A stretch of DNA of 64,000 nucleotides from Microdochium bolleyi (lineage: Eukaryota > Ascomycota > Sordariomycetes > Xylariales > Microdochiaceae). Made by a program: the position numbers and the translations under genes. Shown here piece by piece: positions 22,216 through 32,707 of this stretch (positions are counted from its first letter, which is position 1; every line of letters starts with the position of its first letter). Location: positions 372,001 to 436,000 of the forward strand of contig KQ964260.1 in the NCBI GenBank assembly GCA_001566295.1, read 5' to 3'. The notes beneath the pieces are model-generated. The model had not been told where the DNA came from. It did not search any database and worked only from the letters and a program-made list of their open reading frames with translations.

Positions 22216-24080
22216 ATGGACAATCCCACGTCCGAGAAGGACACCACTACGCTTGACGGTACTGCCAGCATCAATTCTTCTCCAGCGAAGACCGAGCAGC
22301 GCCTTGAACGATCCCCGTCCACAACTGGCTCCATCGACCGAGCCAGCCTGCAGCGGAGGATCAGCCAGGCGTACGAGGAGGGCCACGACGCCGACATTGG
22401 CTCCGCGCTGTATCCTGTCCGGACCAGCAGGCGCGATGTTGAGCTGGGCGTTGTCCCCAGTGGCAGTGACGAGGCTGATGCCAGCGAGGACGAGTCGCTC
22501 GTGGTCTGGTGGGACGGCGACGACGATCCGCAGAATCCATACAACTGGCCTCTGTGGCAGAAGGTGGTCAACTGCTCCCTGATGAGCATCATGACGTTTG
22601 TCACACCGCTGGGTTCCTGTAAGTCAGGCCCTGATGCTACTCTCTGATGTGTACACTCCACCATTCTTCTGCCATGCATTGCTGACCCGTGTGATCATGA
22701 CCAGCAATCTTCGCCCCTGGCGTACCCCAGGTCATGCACGAGTTCGGCTCAAGCTCTCTGACTCTGGCGTCATTTGTCGTGTCGGTGTATTTGCTCGGCT
22801 TTGCGTTCGGCCCCCTACTGATAGCGCCGCTCTCGGAGATCTACGGCCGTGTGGTCGTCTACCATGTCTGCCACGCGATCTTCACCGTGTTCTGCGTGGC
22901 ATGCGCCCTGGCCCCGAGCCTGGACGCGCTCATTGTATTCCGCTTCTTCTGCGGTGCTTTCGGCTGTGTGTCGGTCACCAATGGCACAGGGACCGTCGCC
23001 GACATGATCAAGCAAGAGCACAGGGGCCTAGCCATCTCTCTTTTCAGTGTACGTCGCCGAAACCCAAAAGTCTGGATGGAACAGGCTGAAGTAAACAGAC
23101 ACATGCTGACTGAACTTCAATAGATCGGACCTCTTTTGGGCCCCATCATCGGCCCTGTCGCGGGTGGATTCATCTCGCAGGCCCTCGGCTGGCGCTGGAC
23201 ATTCTGGGTCCTCGCAATGCTCGGCGGTAGCGTTACCGTCGTGAGTTTCTTTTTCATGAGGGAGAGTTATGCATACGTCATCCTCAAGCACAAAACGGCC
23301 CGGCTGCAAAAGGAGACTGGCAACCCCTTGTTACGCTCCAGGCTCGACAGCGGCCTCTCGCCCGCCGACTTCTTCAAGCGCGGCATCATCCGCCCCGTCA
23401 AGCTCCTCGCCAAGTCTCCCATCGTCGTCATCGCATCTTTGTACATGAGCATCATCTACGGCTACCTGTATCTCATGTTCACCACCATGACCACGGTCTT
23501 CCAGGGCAGCTACGGCTTCTCGACGGGCACGGTGGGCCTGGCCTTCCTGGGCCTCGGCGCGGGCAACCTTATCGGGCTCGCGGCCTTCAGCAGCACGTCC
23601 GACAAGTACATTAAGCGCAAAGCCGAGGAGGATGACCGGCGGGCCGAGGAGACTGGCCAGCCTAAGGAAGGCATGAAGCCCGAGTACCGGCTCCCGATGC
23701 TGCCCCTGGGCGCCGTGCTCGTGCCGGTCGGGCTCTTCATCTACGGCTGGACCGCACAGTACCGCGTTCACTGGATCGTGCCCATCCTGTCGCACGTGCC
23801 CATCGGCGTTGGCAACCTTGTCATCTTCATGGGCCTGCAAACGTACCTCGTCGACTGCTTCACCGTGTACGCCGCGAGCGCCGTCGCGGCCAACACTGTC
23901 GTGCGGTCGCTCTTTGGCGCCTTCCTGCCGCTCGCTGGCTTGCCTCTGTTCCAGAGCCTCGGGCTGGGATGGGGTAACTCACTGCTAGGCTTCATCGCTG
24001 TGGCCACAATCCCAGTGTCGTTCGTGCTCATCAAGTACGGCGAGGCGCTTAGGAAGCGGTATCCGGTCAAGAACCTGTAG
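22216..24080 (+). CDS. MFS multidrug transporter, DHA1 type
   Basis: Three exons, 22216-22618, 22705-23048 and 23124-24080; 567 aa. A polar, acidic N-terminus of about 110 residues ends in the DDPQNPYNWP motif that precedes TM1 in fungal drug:proton antiporters. Twelve hydrophobic segments follow, with PLSEIYGR (motif A) after TM2, RFFCG in TM4, GPIIGPVAGGF with LGWRWTFW (motif C region) in TM5, and a charged central loop rich in Lys/Glu. Introns are GT-AG and fall after TM1 begins and before TM5. The substrate is unknown. It lies 3.5 kb left of the AflR-like regulator and could be a peripheral cluster gene, but nothing in the sequence ties it to the cluster. Confidence 0.88.
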
Positions 24081-24965
24081 AAAGTGGAAAGTTCTGACCT
24101 GAAGGAGCAGGAGGGACCGGGGACATTGCATTCAGGATTGGGAACTTTCATTTGTCAATGGCATAATTGGGAGCGAAATTTATACATAGACCGGCCTCGG
24201 CATAAGTAAAGACTCAACATCATCACTGATATGTTTGACAATTTATTCACGGAAGGTTGCTTAAAATTTATTCAGTCGTACACGCCAAAATACTGTACAT
24301 TGCCATGCTGTTCGTGGGAAGTCACTAGAATTACAACCAACGTGCTCTGACTTACTCGCGCCGTCCTCTGCATCATCTTGGACAAGGCCCCTTGCCCGCG
24401 GAACCTCCGGAAGTGAAACCTTAAATCCGTCTCTGAGCCTCTGCGCCTCTCCACCTTGGAGAAGCAGGCCGCGTAGGGGTTCTCTATCTCCACTGCTCGA
24501 GTCCCCGTGTTGACCATCAGGCCTTGCCAATGCAACCACCTTAACAAACACCACTCTCCTCCCGAGTTTCATCATGCGCGATGTGAGCCATGACTCGGGC
24601 GGTGATTGGATGCCTTTGCACCATGCACTCGGCGCGCAAGACAACAACCATAGTGCGTGTTAACACTCGTGGTTGCTGACTCGGGTAAGCTTTAGAATCA
24701 TGCTCAGGCACTGAAATGTGCTCAAACAAAGCCGACTGTAGGCATACACTAGCTCTCATAACAGCTGGGTATGACACTGCCAAGACCACCACACTTCCGC
24801 GCGGTTACAGTCACTATCCAAGCGCTCAACCCCATGCTTCTCATCCTCGTTCGTTGCCGACAAGTTCACCAACTGTACACATATCGATCAGCGTCCGCCG
24901 TACTGTCTAGTCGGATACCGTCAGCAGCCTTTGCATAGAGGGACTAACCCGGCCGTGCCTGTCTG

Positions 24966-25071
24966 CTGTCTGGCTGTCTGGCTGTCTGGCTGTCTGGCNN
25001 NNNNNNNNNNNNNNNNNNNNNNNNNNNNNNNNNNNNNNGCTGTCTGGCTGTCTGGCTGTCTGGCTGTCTGG
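24966..25071. repeat. 8-bp tandem repeat (CTGTCTGG)n interrupted by a 40-N assembly gap
   Basis: Four perfect CTGTCTGG units stand on the left (24966-24997) and four on the right (25040-25071) of an N run at 24999-25038. The right-hand units are not in register with the left-hand ones across 40 bases, so the gap length is probably nominal and the true array longer or shorter. Confidence 0.95.
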
Positions 25072-25257
25072 CACGAGCGCCGCGCGTCCCACATCCGAGA
25101 ACCATTCAACCCTTTAGCCCCTGGCTCAAGATCAGCGCGAGGGTATCCGGTTTGGCCAGAACCTGTGGATCAGCACCCGCATGCTGCTTACATCGGACCC
25201 GCGACTTTCACCACGTGTCTTTCCTATATTAAACAGTTTCAAGGCCGGATCTTGCCT

Positions 25258-25375
25258 ATGACCGCAACGACTTCCGCATTGGCTACCCCGACCCCCACGA
25301 CAGCCCTTGCTGCCACCCGTAATGTCGGCCGAACGACCGCGGAGGCTCCTCCCCTGTTCGCCGAGAGCTTCATGG
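25258..25375 (+). other. Possible orphan first exon
   Basis: An ATG at 25258, about 30 bases after a TATATTAA-like element, opens a Thr/Ala-rich frame with a good splice donor (GTGAGC) at 25376. If unspliced, the frame stops after 48 codons. I could not find a matching downstream exon with recognisable protein. It may be a relic or chance. Confidence 0.18.
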
Positions 25376-27606
25376 GTGAGCAATACTACGCTGTAGAACT
25401 TTGATTGAGCGCGAGCAAATCAGCGAAGGGTCAATGCCGGCGCTGAGTCAGTCGAGTGCTTTGGTTGTTTCGCGGCGTCGTATGCGGTGATGGACAGAAG
25501 CGGACCCCCAGGGTTTGTATCTCCGGAAAGAAACCCGGTCAATCACTTGTTACAGTCTTTCTTTTTGATACCCTTGTGATCCCCTTGATCTCGTTCCACT
25601 AAAGATCATGACGTGGAGCCAAGGAGACATGCTCCGGATTTGAGTAGGAATGGCTCTCACGCTTAGAGTCGACTGAGGCATTCATGAGCCCCAACCTCCA
25701 TATCTATGCTTAGTATGGTCGCCTTATGCACAAACTATTCGTCCGGAAACGACGCCGCTCTTACGACGTTGCTGCAGAGTTTTCGGTAGGATTCGTCGCC
25801 GAGCCTCCAGTCGGGCAGCTGCATGATCAAAAGGCCGCCTATACACAGACCTTGTTGGCCAACATGCCGGCACTATACATCATAGCAGAGCAGACGCCGT
25901 TTCTGCCTTCGGGCTTGGCGTCTTGGCTGCGTCTGCAAAGCTCCATGCTGCTCGGTGACCATGTACGCGAGAACTATTGCAGTGAAGAGCTTTACTTTAC
26001 CTTTAGATCTTCGGATGCGAGGTCTACCAGCCCCGGGAAGTTCTCCAGTCTTGGCATGCATCCTTGACTATGTGCTCGGGCAGAGGCCGTAAGCTGGATT
26101 ATCCTGGTGCGACAGGTCCGAATGTTGATTGGCGCAGATGCGCACTCTGTGAATAGTGTGATGGCGCCATCCCACTAAAGCCCGACAGTGCCTCGATGCC
26201 GCCGAGCCATGATTGGATCGGACTCTGGGCGGTGGAGGCTGCTCTGTGGTGGTGGAATTGGAGCTCATGCCAGGGGATGTCTGAAAGAGGCAGGTCTTCT
26301 CGCCTCGGGAAATGGTACCATGCGCTCGAATCCTTCGCGCAATCTTCATGCAAACTCAGGGACGAGGCACATCTGGTGGTGCGCTTAGATCCCATCATGT
26401 CGCAATATGCACCGTATCGTGCTATTTTGCCGAACGTGACTCCAACCCTTCTGGTGAGGGTGACACGCCCGTAATGTCCTGTGAAAAGTATAAGCTTAGT
26501 CGCAGTGGCAGCTACGGCCTTTATGTTGCTTTCTCGAAGCCGACGTGATAGTCAGATAGAGGGTGTGTTTAGTGGGCAAATCTGAAGGCTCGCCCGTCAT
26601 GTCAAGTTGATGGTGCTACTGGTTCGTAGAGAGCGGAATCAAACGGTTCATAACAGGTGAAGACGTGGTTTCATCAAGAAGCTTGTTCTTCAGAAGTCCG
26701 AGGCATAGTCTGCTGACTCATTTGTTGATATGTAATCGTGTGGTAGTATCTGTATCAGCTCAGATGTAGAAAACTCTCACATCCCTGTAGACCGGGCTCT
26801 GGAATATTGAGGAACGACTCATGGGGCATAGCCCGCCCGGCCTATTAACTCCATAGCATGCGCACCATGGGGCATAGTACCACTAGCCATGCCCATCAAA
26901 CGTGAAAAGCCACGATGGATGAACATGAGTACCGTGAGCGAACGTCGACAAGGCCACGTGTAGCTTGGAATACCCCCCCCCCACGGACAGGTGTTCCCTT
27001 CAGCGTAAAGGCTGAGTTCAAGCAGCTGTAACGCTATCCGGTCCTGAAGCCTGTCGCGTCCGCCTTGATGACGTAAATGCGCCACCCCGTCACATCAGTC
27101 CTTGTGCTTGGCCCGATCATGCGGCTTAACCTTGTGTTTGCAGGTGGCGGCGCGGGTGGCGTCTGACACGCTTAAGGTAATTCCCGTACCCGCGCATGCA
27201 GATGCAAATGGCTGACCGGCATTCGTGCAAGTGGCTGACAAGCAGGCTCGGCATGCAAGGGTGATAGTTACCGGAGGCAGTCAGCGGCTGAAAATGATCT
27301 CCATTGATCCGCAGTCCTGACAAGGACAAGCGATCGTAGGTCGAATCATGCCCCACCGGTTCATACAACGGCACGGCAGTGACGGGGAACCCAGATCTGG
27401 ACTGGACGGATCGCTAGCCGGCAGGGAGTACAAAGGGGAGATGGAACACCATCAACACGAGACGCGCCTCCACCGAGAGAGCGAGGAGACCTTCACTCAG
27501 ACACTACGACTGCGCCTTGACACTTCTACAACCACCAGCATCACCTTGACGTCCACTTTCCCGAGAGCATCACGACCTGAGGCTTAGCAAGCGACACAGC
27601 ACAGCC

Positions 27607-29055
27607 ATGGGGCTCCCATCAGGCGTCCGGCTGCGTGATAGCTGCCAGGCCTGCGCGATCTCAAAAACGAAGTGTTCCAAGGACAAACCGCAGTGCAACC
27701 GCTGCGCCAACCGAGGCACGACCTGCCGGTATCTGGTGACACAGCGATGCGGCCGGAAATCGCGCTCGTCCACTGCCCAGCGGGACCAGGAGGCGCTCGC
27801 TGCCCTCGCTCAGTGGTGGGAATCGAACCCCCTGGCCACCACCGATCCAGCATCAGACGACTCCTCGTCGACAGAGTCGCCCGTCCCACCACCATCGCCC
27901 CTCTCAGAAAATGCTCGACTTGCCGCTCTCGATCCCATGACCGACACTGGGGCTGCCGACTTCTTCTCCATGCTGAATCTTGAGGGCATGGACATGGAAA
28001 TGAACCTGCTGCCTGCAGGTTCGTACACCAGCTCTCTAGGGAACGGTGAGAGCACAGACGAATCTCTGCTGCTACGCCGACGAGACAGTGGCGAGGCCTG
28101 CTCCCCGACAGCGGCTCCGGCGATCGGATTTCCAGGCGACGGGCTGCTCCAGAAGGATCCAACCGAGGGCGGACATCATGTGTCATCATCGTCCTCGACA
28201 GCCCAGAGCATGGCTGTGGCCTTGCAGCTCATGAGTCAGCTCTGCTGTATGCAGCAGCAATGCAGCCCCCCTGTCCTGCCTCAGCCGCACGGAGACGACC
28301 CCTGGGCCGCGGCGCCCACCCCTGGCGCGGCCCCATTGGCGCTCGTCGGAGAGAGCCGGGCGGCGCTGCAGACTGTGGACGGCATGCTGCTCCGCGGCGG
28401 CTGCGAGGATGGCTACCTGCTGGCCGTCGTCTGCCTCGTCATGTCAAAAGTCCTCAACGCCTATGCCGAGGCAGCAGAGTCCTGCATACGCCCGGACGAT
28501 GGCGGTGCCCACTGCCGCCCATGGGAAGACGTGACAGGTGTCATGAGCACCAACGCAGCCGTCTCTGCCGCTCCCGTCCAGGCATCTCATGCGCTGGCCC
28601 GAAACGCTGCCACCGGGAGTGCACCACCGGCTGACGTGGGAGCGAGGCGCGTCAGCACTCCCCTGCGGACCGCCCAGCACCTCCTGGATGACCTCATCAC
28701 GGTCCGGGCATGCCTGGACGACCTCGGCGCCAAGATCAGTCTCGTGGGTGTCCAGCACAATCAGCACGACTGGGCAGTACCATCCGATCTGCAACTACAG
28801 CAGCCCGACTTGGCGCTCGGTGGTGGACTGGCATTGTTTTCCACCACCCCCTCCTCCTCTGCTGCCTCGTCCTCGCCCTCGTTGCCCTCTTCGCCGCCAC
28901 GAGTGGTGCAGCCCGCGCAGATCCTGCAGCCGGTGCAGTCGGGCCTCCTCTTCTCAGCGAGCACCCTCAGCCAGATGCACGTGGAGCTGCGCAGCAATCT
29001 GAGCCGGACATCCCTGCAGCTGATCAACCATCTCAAGCAGGCATGGGCCACATAG
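27607..29055 (+). CDS. AflR-like Zn2Cys6 transcription factor (candidate cluster regulator)
   Basis: 482 aa, single exon. The binuclear cluster near the N-terminus is C13-x2-C16-x6-C23-x6-C30-x2-C33-x6-C40, preceded by LRDSC and followed by a basic stretch, the arrangement of AflR-family regulators. A long Ser/Pro/Gln-rich middle leads to the aflatoxin-regulator-type C-terminal domain, with a GGCEDGYLL helix from about residue 262 and a helical RTAQHLLDDLITVRACLDDLG segment. No fungal-specific (Fungal_trans) middle domain is present, again as in AflR. It is the nearest regulator to the synthase pair, 1.2 kb from the oxoamine synthase, and so is the best candidate for controlling the cluster (inference from position and family). 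Confidence 0.86.
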   Translation: MGLPSGVRLRDSCQACAISKTKCSKDKPQCNRCANRGTTCRYLVTQRCGRKSRSSTAQRDQEALAALAQWWESNPLATTDPASDDSSSTESPVPPPSPLSENARLAALDPMTDTGAADFFSMLNLEGMDMEMNLLPAGSYTSSLGNGESTDESLLLRRRDSGEACSPTAAPAIGFPGDGLLQKDPTEGGHHVSSSSSTAQSMAVALQLMSQLCCMQQQCSPPVLPQPHGDDPWAAAPTPGAAPLALVGESRAALQTVDGMLLRGGCEDGYLLAVVCLVMSKVLNAYAEAAESCIRPDDGGAHCRPWEDVTGVMSTNAAVSAAPVQASHALARNAATGSAPPADVGARRVSTPLRTAQHLLDDLITVRACLDDLGAKISLVGVQHNQHDWAVPSDLQLQQPDLALGGGLALFSTTPSSSAASSSPSLPSSPPRVVQPAQILQPVQSGLLFSASTLSQMHVELRSNLSRTSLQLINHLKQAWAT

Positions 29056-30220
29056 AAAAAAAATCATATAGACCAATGAGACCGCTCCGGGATAAAGTCC
29101 TAGGTTCTGGGCAAGGCGGTTCATTACTAGGGTAGCTAGACTAGGACTCCAATGGTACAGGTCTCTGAATTTCCCAATGCCGGGTCGTCTTCTCGTGTTC
29201 TCGTGTTCTGGTACCCACACCATGTGTCTAGTACGTCTGTCGCCGCGGGACGGTCGGAATAGTGTATGCTGTCGCCATCCTGAGTCATGTAAGCACTATA
29301 TTATGGAGTAGTATCGATCGACATATTCAGTACCAGGCGCGTCTCTTGGCACCAGCCGCTGACGACGGAACTGCTGCAGCTGGGTGACAGGTTCTCCCTC
29401 CCTCATCTGATTGTTTTCCTTGACAGGAAGCTTGGTCCGGCGAGATGCCCCCCTTACGACGCTTCCACTCCCCTCCTTGATTACGCTACATGCAAGGCGG
29501 ATGGCGCGTTACGGGTTTTCTCGCCGCCCTGTTTCGGAACCCGCTACAGAATCCGAACTCCCCCCTGGCTCATGTAGGTCCAGCAGGGTGTGCGATCACA
29601 CCAATCATCGGCAATGTCAACGGCGCCCGCGGAGTTTGCCGGTAGTGTGCCGGCCCGTGCCGTCAGCCCAGTCCAGGGCTAAACACAGCAGTGGCACAGC
29701 TGACAAGGGCTGGTCTCCCTGGCACGCCAACAGCCTTAGTTGCCACCTCACCGGCTGGACCCATGCCCATCGAGATGACGCCTTTCAGCGAGAAAGGACG
29801 CCGAGGGCCGAGATCCCCCCCCCCTCTCCCCGGCTTGTCCTGTCCGCTACAAACTGACTAAGTCACCCATGCCATGTACCACATCGCCAACCAGCGGGCG
29901 ACGTTAGCCAGCTGCGGGGAAGTGCCCTGGGAACGTGTTCCTTTCTATGGTCTGTGCGACAGATGACAGCTGGATTGCGGCACTTTTGAACATGCATGTG
30001 CAGGAAACGCGACTTAACGTTGCACTCTGTGTAACAGGTACGAGCATTTGTGATCCAACGTTGTATTTTCATGTAACAGGTACGGGATTTTGTGACCCAG
30101 CTCTAACTAAGTTCAAGCATACATTCTACAGTCTCGCACGGTTTTTGCCTCCCATGAATCCAAGGCGAGAGAGTCTCCGTGCGGAAGCCAAAGAAAAAGC
30201 GCACCAAAGAACAGACTCAA
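29056..30220. other. Convergent intergenic region
   Basis: 1.17 kb between the 3' ends of the AflR-like gene and the oxoamine synthase gene. No gene is seen. It contains a 10-base C run (29815-29824) and a short direct repeat at 30030-30099. Confidence 0.45.
30030..30099. repeat. Imperfect 28-bp direct repeat
   Basis: Copies at 30030-30057 and 30072-30099 both start TGTAACAGGTACG and share TTTGTGA-x-CCA, with four mismatches by my count. They lie 120-190 bases beyond the stop codon of the oxoamine synthase. No function is apparent. Confidence 0.6.
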
Positions 30221-31792
30221 TTAAACAGTGATCGGCACTGGCCCGCGGCTGACAACATCTTTGCTGGCTGCGAGATTGTGAACATGCTCCTCCTCTCCAT
30301 TGACGCTGTTGGTGCTGCTGTTGCTGTTGCTGGTGTTCTTGCCCCCCTCCTCCTCGTCGCTGTGGCCGCCCTCGGCCGTGGCCTCGTCGAAGAGGGCGTA
30401 GGCGAGCCTGGCCGCGGCAGGCAGGCGGGTCTTGTCGCCGCTGGCCTCGATGGCGAACATCTCCTCGGTGAACTCCATGATGGACTCGACGAGGCGGACC
30501 ATTTCCTCGCGCGTGTTGTACGCGTGCAGGGTCAGGCGCACGCGGTCCTCGCCCTTGCCGACGATGGGGAAGGCAATGTTGCACGGGTTGAAGCCGGCGC
30601 GGGTGAGGTGGAAGGCGAGGTAGAGGGCGTGGTTGGGGCGGCGGCACCACAGCGGCACGAGATGCGTGATGGGCACCTCGTGCCACATGCCGTCGTCCTC
30701 AAAGTGCGGCATGTCGAGCATCCCGCGGCGGTGGGCGCGCTTATACGTGGGATGCGAGGTGAGCGTGTCGAGGTAGAAGCGCACGAGGTCGTAGACGTGG
30801 TCGCGGGCCTGCTGGCCCACGCGCGAGGTGGTGAGCCGGATGCTGGCGCGGCAGGTCGCCAGCATGGGGAACGACGGCGAGGTCGAGCAGATGAAGGTCT
30901 TGCACTGGTTGATGAGCAGCCGGCGGATCGTGTTGTTGGAGAGGATGATGCCGCCCGCGCAGGCGAGGGCCTTTGTAAAGGTGGCCATGGTGATGGCGAC
31001 CTGGTCGGTGAGCCCCAGCTCGCGCACGAAACCCGTGCCGTCGGGTCCGCAGACGCCGTAGCTGTGCGCCTCGTCGACGACAAACTGCGCGTTGCCGTGC
31101 GGGAAGATGTCGTTGGCGGCGGCGATGAGCTCGCGCAGGGGGCAGATGTCGCCGTTCATGCTGTACCAGCTCTCGACGCCGATGATGACGCAGCGCTTGC
31201 CGTCGCGGACGAGGGGCATCGATTCCTTGACCGACTCGAGGACCTCGATGAAGTGCTCGACGTCATTGTGCTTGAAAGGCCGCTGCTCGAGGGCCAGGCT
31301 GATCTTCATGCCCATCAGAGCGGTGGCGTGCGACAGCTCGTCGTAGACAATAACGTCGCCTGTGCGCGGCACCGTCGACCAGATGGCCTGGTTAGCTGTG
31401 CAGCCAGAGTGGACGACCAGCGCCGACTCGTAGCCCATCAGCTCGGCCAGCTCGCTCTCAACCTGCATCTGGTAGCTCGTGGTGCCGTTGAGCAAGCGGG
31501 TGCCGCCCGCGCCGACGTAGAAATTCGGGTGGGCGGCGAGCTCCTTGAGGAACTCTTCCCGCAGGGCTCCGGAGTGGCCCAAGCCGAGGATGTCGCAGCT
31601 GGAGACGTCTGTGACGTCCGTGTTTGGGTGGAGGGCCAGGGCGCCGCCGCCGCTGCGGGCGAGGTCGAGTTCCGCCTCGATGTTTCGGTAGAACGGCGAA
31701 GCATCCTTCATGCCCGGGGCTCTGATCTTGTTGGCATCCGCCCACTCGGCACGCCACTGGGCTCCAAAGTCTTTCTGTTGTGTGGGAGTCAT
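30221..31792 (-). CDS. Alpha-oxoamine synthase (PLP-dependent; AONS/KBL/ALAS/SPT superfamily), candidate polyketide-releasing enzyme
   Basis: 523 aa, single exon. This fold-type I PLP enzyme joins an acyl thioester to an amino acid with loss of CO2, giving an alpha-amino ketone. Visible features are GGTRLLNGT near residue 97, the cofactor-stacking His in ELSHA (H155), VVDEAHSYG with the PLP-contacting Asp (D240) and His (H243), and the Schiff-base lysine K274 in TFTKALACAGG. The C-terminal lobe includes GEDRVRLTLHAYNT. A low-complexity acidic/Ser-Asn tail follows from about residue 475. There is no N-terminal membrane segment, unlike Lcb1/Lcb2 and the much longer fumonisin enzyme Fum8. It is transcribed divergently from the polyketide synthase, which lacks a release domain, so decarboxylative offloading of the polyketide onto an amino acid is the likely role (inference from the fumonisin, AAL-toxin and sphingofungin precedents). 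The amino acid used cannot be read from sequence. Confidence 0.9.
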   Translation of the reverse strand: MTPTQQKDFGAQWRAEWADANKIRAPGMKDASPFYRNIEAELDLARSGGGALALHPNTDVTDVSSCDILGLGHSGALREEFLKELAAHPNFYVGAGGTRLLNGTTSYQMQVESELAELMGYESALVVHSGCTANQAIWSTVPRTGDVIVYDELSHATALMGMKISLALEQRPFKHNDVEHFIEVLESVKESMPLVRDGKRCVIIGVESWYSMNGDICPLRELIAAANDIFPHGNAQFVVDEAHSYGVCGPDGTGFVRELGLTDQVAITMATFTKALACAGGIILSNNTIRRLLINQCKTFICSTSPSFPMLATCRASIRLTTSRVGQQARDHVYDLVRFYLDTLTSHPTYKRAHRRGMLDMPHFEDDGMWHEVPITHLVPLWCRRPNHALYLAFHLTRAGFNPCNIAFPIVGKGEDRVRLTLHAYNTREEMVRLVESIMEFTEEMFAIEASGDKTRLPAAARLAYALFDEATAEGGHSDEEEGGKNTSNSNSSTNSVNGEEEHVHNLAASKDVVSRGPVPITV

Positions 31793-32707
31793 CTTGTCTT
31801 CTCTAGTATACCCTAGGGTACTCTCGCTGTTTTCGGGCTATGTATTGTCTTGTATGATTTGAACGACCGCGAAAGAGAAAATGATGTCTGAACAGTGTGT
31901 ATGGAGATGTGAACCTGGTTTGCTATGTCTTTTAATTCCGAGACTTTCCCAGGTCGAGGCCGAAGTCATCTAGATATATATCTATATGTCCCGCCGCAGC
32001 GAAGTCTTACACATGTCTGGCGGGGCATTGAGCAGTGTGCGCCGAAGAGCGTCGGCATTCTTGACAACGAGTCCCGGTCCAATCTTTTACGACGATTAAC
32101 TGCACGAGGTGGCCTGTAGAGAGGCCGCTCCACAGACTGACGAATAGGAACATACATGACTGAAACAAGTGACGAATTGGGGAGCCCGATGCACGTTCGG
32201 GAGCTTGGCATGCTAACAGTCCGCAACTCAAAACGGCCCCGGCTTGGCACGCCGCCCTGGCTGTAGACGTCGCCCAGCAGGGTCTCAGTCGGCCTCCATG
32301 TATGGCCGGGGCTCTGTATTGCCTCGACCGGGCCCCGTGTGTTTCCTAATACGGACTCCGGCCATTGCGTGGTCCGGGCTCCGGGGTTGACGATCTGGCT
32401 CGGGCCCCGACCCTATCCCCGGCTCGCCGTGAACCGGTCTTTCCTTCGGCACAGTCCTCAAGGCACGGTGAGATAAGTCAGATGCACTAGACAAAAAGGC
32501 GTGCAGATCCAAGGTAGAACAAGATAGAACATCTGGACGGTATCACAGAGATCCCAAGTGCAGGATCACATCTCAGCTCATCATAACACCAGCCCCTAGA
32601 ACACCATCCACACTCTGAATCTTTCCGAGCAATCTCTACGAGCAATCTTTCCGAAGAACAAGCGTTGTGCTTCCTTTTCGCCCTTGGACTCTCACACAAA
32701 CATCAAC
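31793..32707. promoter_or_regulatory. Shared divergent promoter of the oxoamine synthase and polyketide synthase
   Basis: 915 bases between the two start codons. The half nearer the oxoamine synthase is AT-richer and has a perfect 12-bp palindrome AGATATATATCT at 31972-31983. The half nearer the synthase is GC-rich at 32230-32430 and carries the CGG-N3-CCG cluster described separately. Co-expression of the two core genes from this region is expected. Confidence 0.75.
32329..32409. promoter_or_regulatory. Cluster of four CGG-N3-CCG palindromic sites
   Basis: Perfect CGG-N3-CCG sites lie at 32329-32337, 32352-32360, 32375-32383 and 32401-32409 (spacers GCC, ACT, GCT, GCC), start to start 23, 23 and 26 bases. 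Related imperfect GC palindromes lie just outside (ACGGCCCCGG at 32233, GGCCGGGGCTC at 32304). CGG/CCG half-sites are the usual contacts of Zn2Cys6 dimers, so this is a candidate operator for a pathway regulator. Which regulator binds is not known. Confidence 0.65.

Larger units (their letters stand above)
24081..27606. other. Long gene-poor stretch at the left edge of the biosynthetic cluster
   Basis: 3.5 kb with no gene I can support. It holds the 8-bp tandem repeat and assembly gap near 25.0 kb, a short frame at 25258-25404 that may be an orphan first exon, and a 10-base C run at 26973-26982. The last few hundred bases should contain the promoter of the regulator at 27607. I saw no transposon terminal repeats or transposase fragments. 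Confidence 0.4.

Noticed and set aside
24966..25071. 8-bp tandem repeat considered as CRISPR or telomeric repeat
   Set aside because: No spacers, unit far too short for CRISPR, and the unit is unlike TTAGGG-type telomere repeats. A simple satellite fits.
25726..26474. Short plus-strand frames (about 90-113 codons) in the gene-poor region
   Set aside because: No recognisable motif, no splice partners, ordinary for non-coding sequence of this composition.
30179..31816. 545-codon plus-strand open frame opposite the oxoamine synthase
   Set aside because: Gly/Val/Ala/Asp-rich with no motif. It is the antisense shadow of a GC-rich coding sequence; the minus strand has every PLP-enzyme motif.
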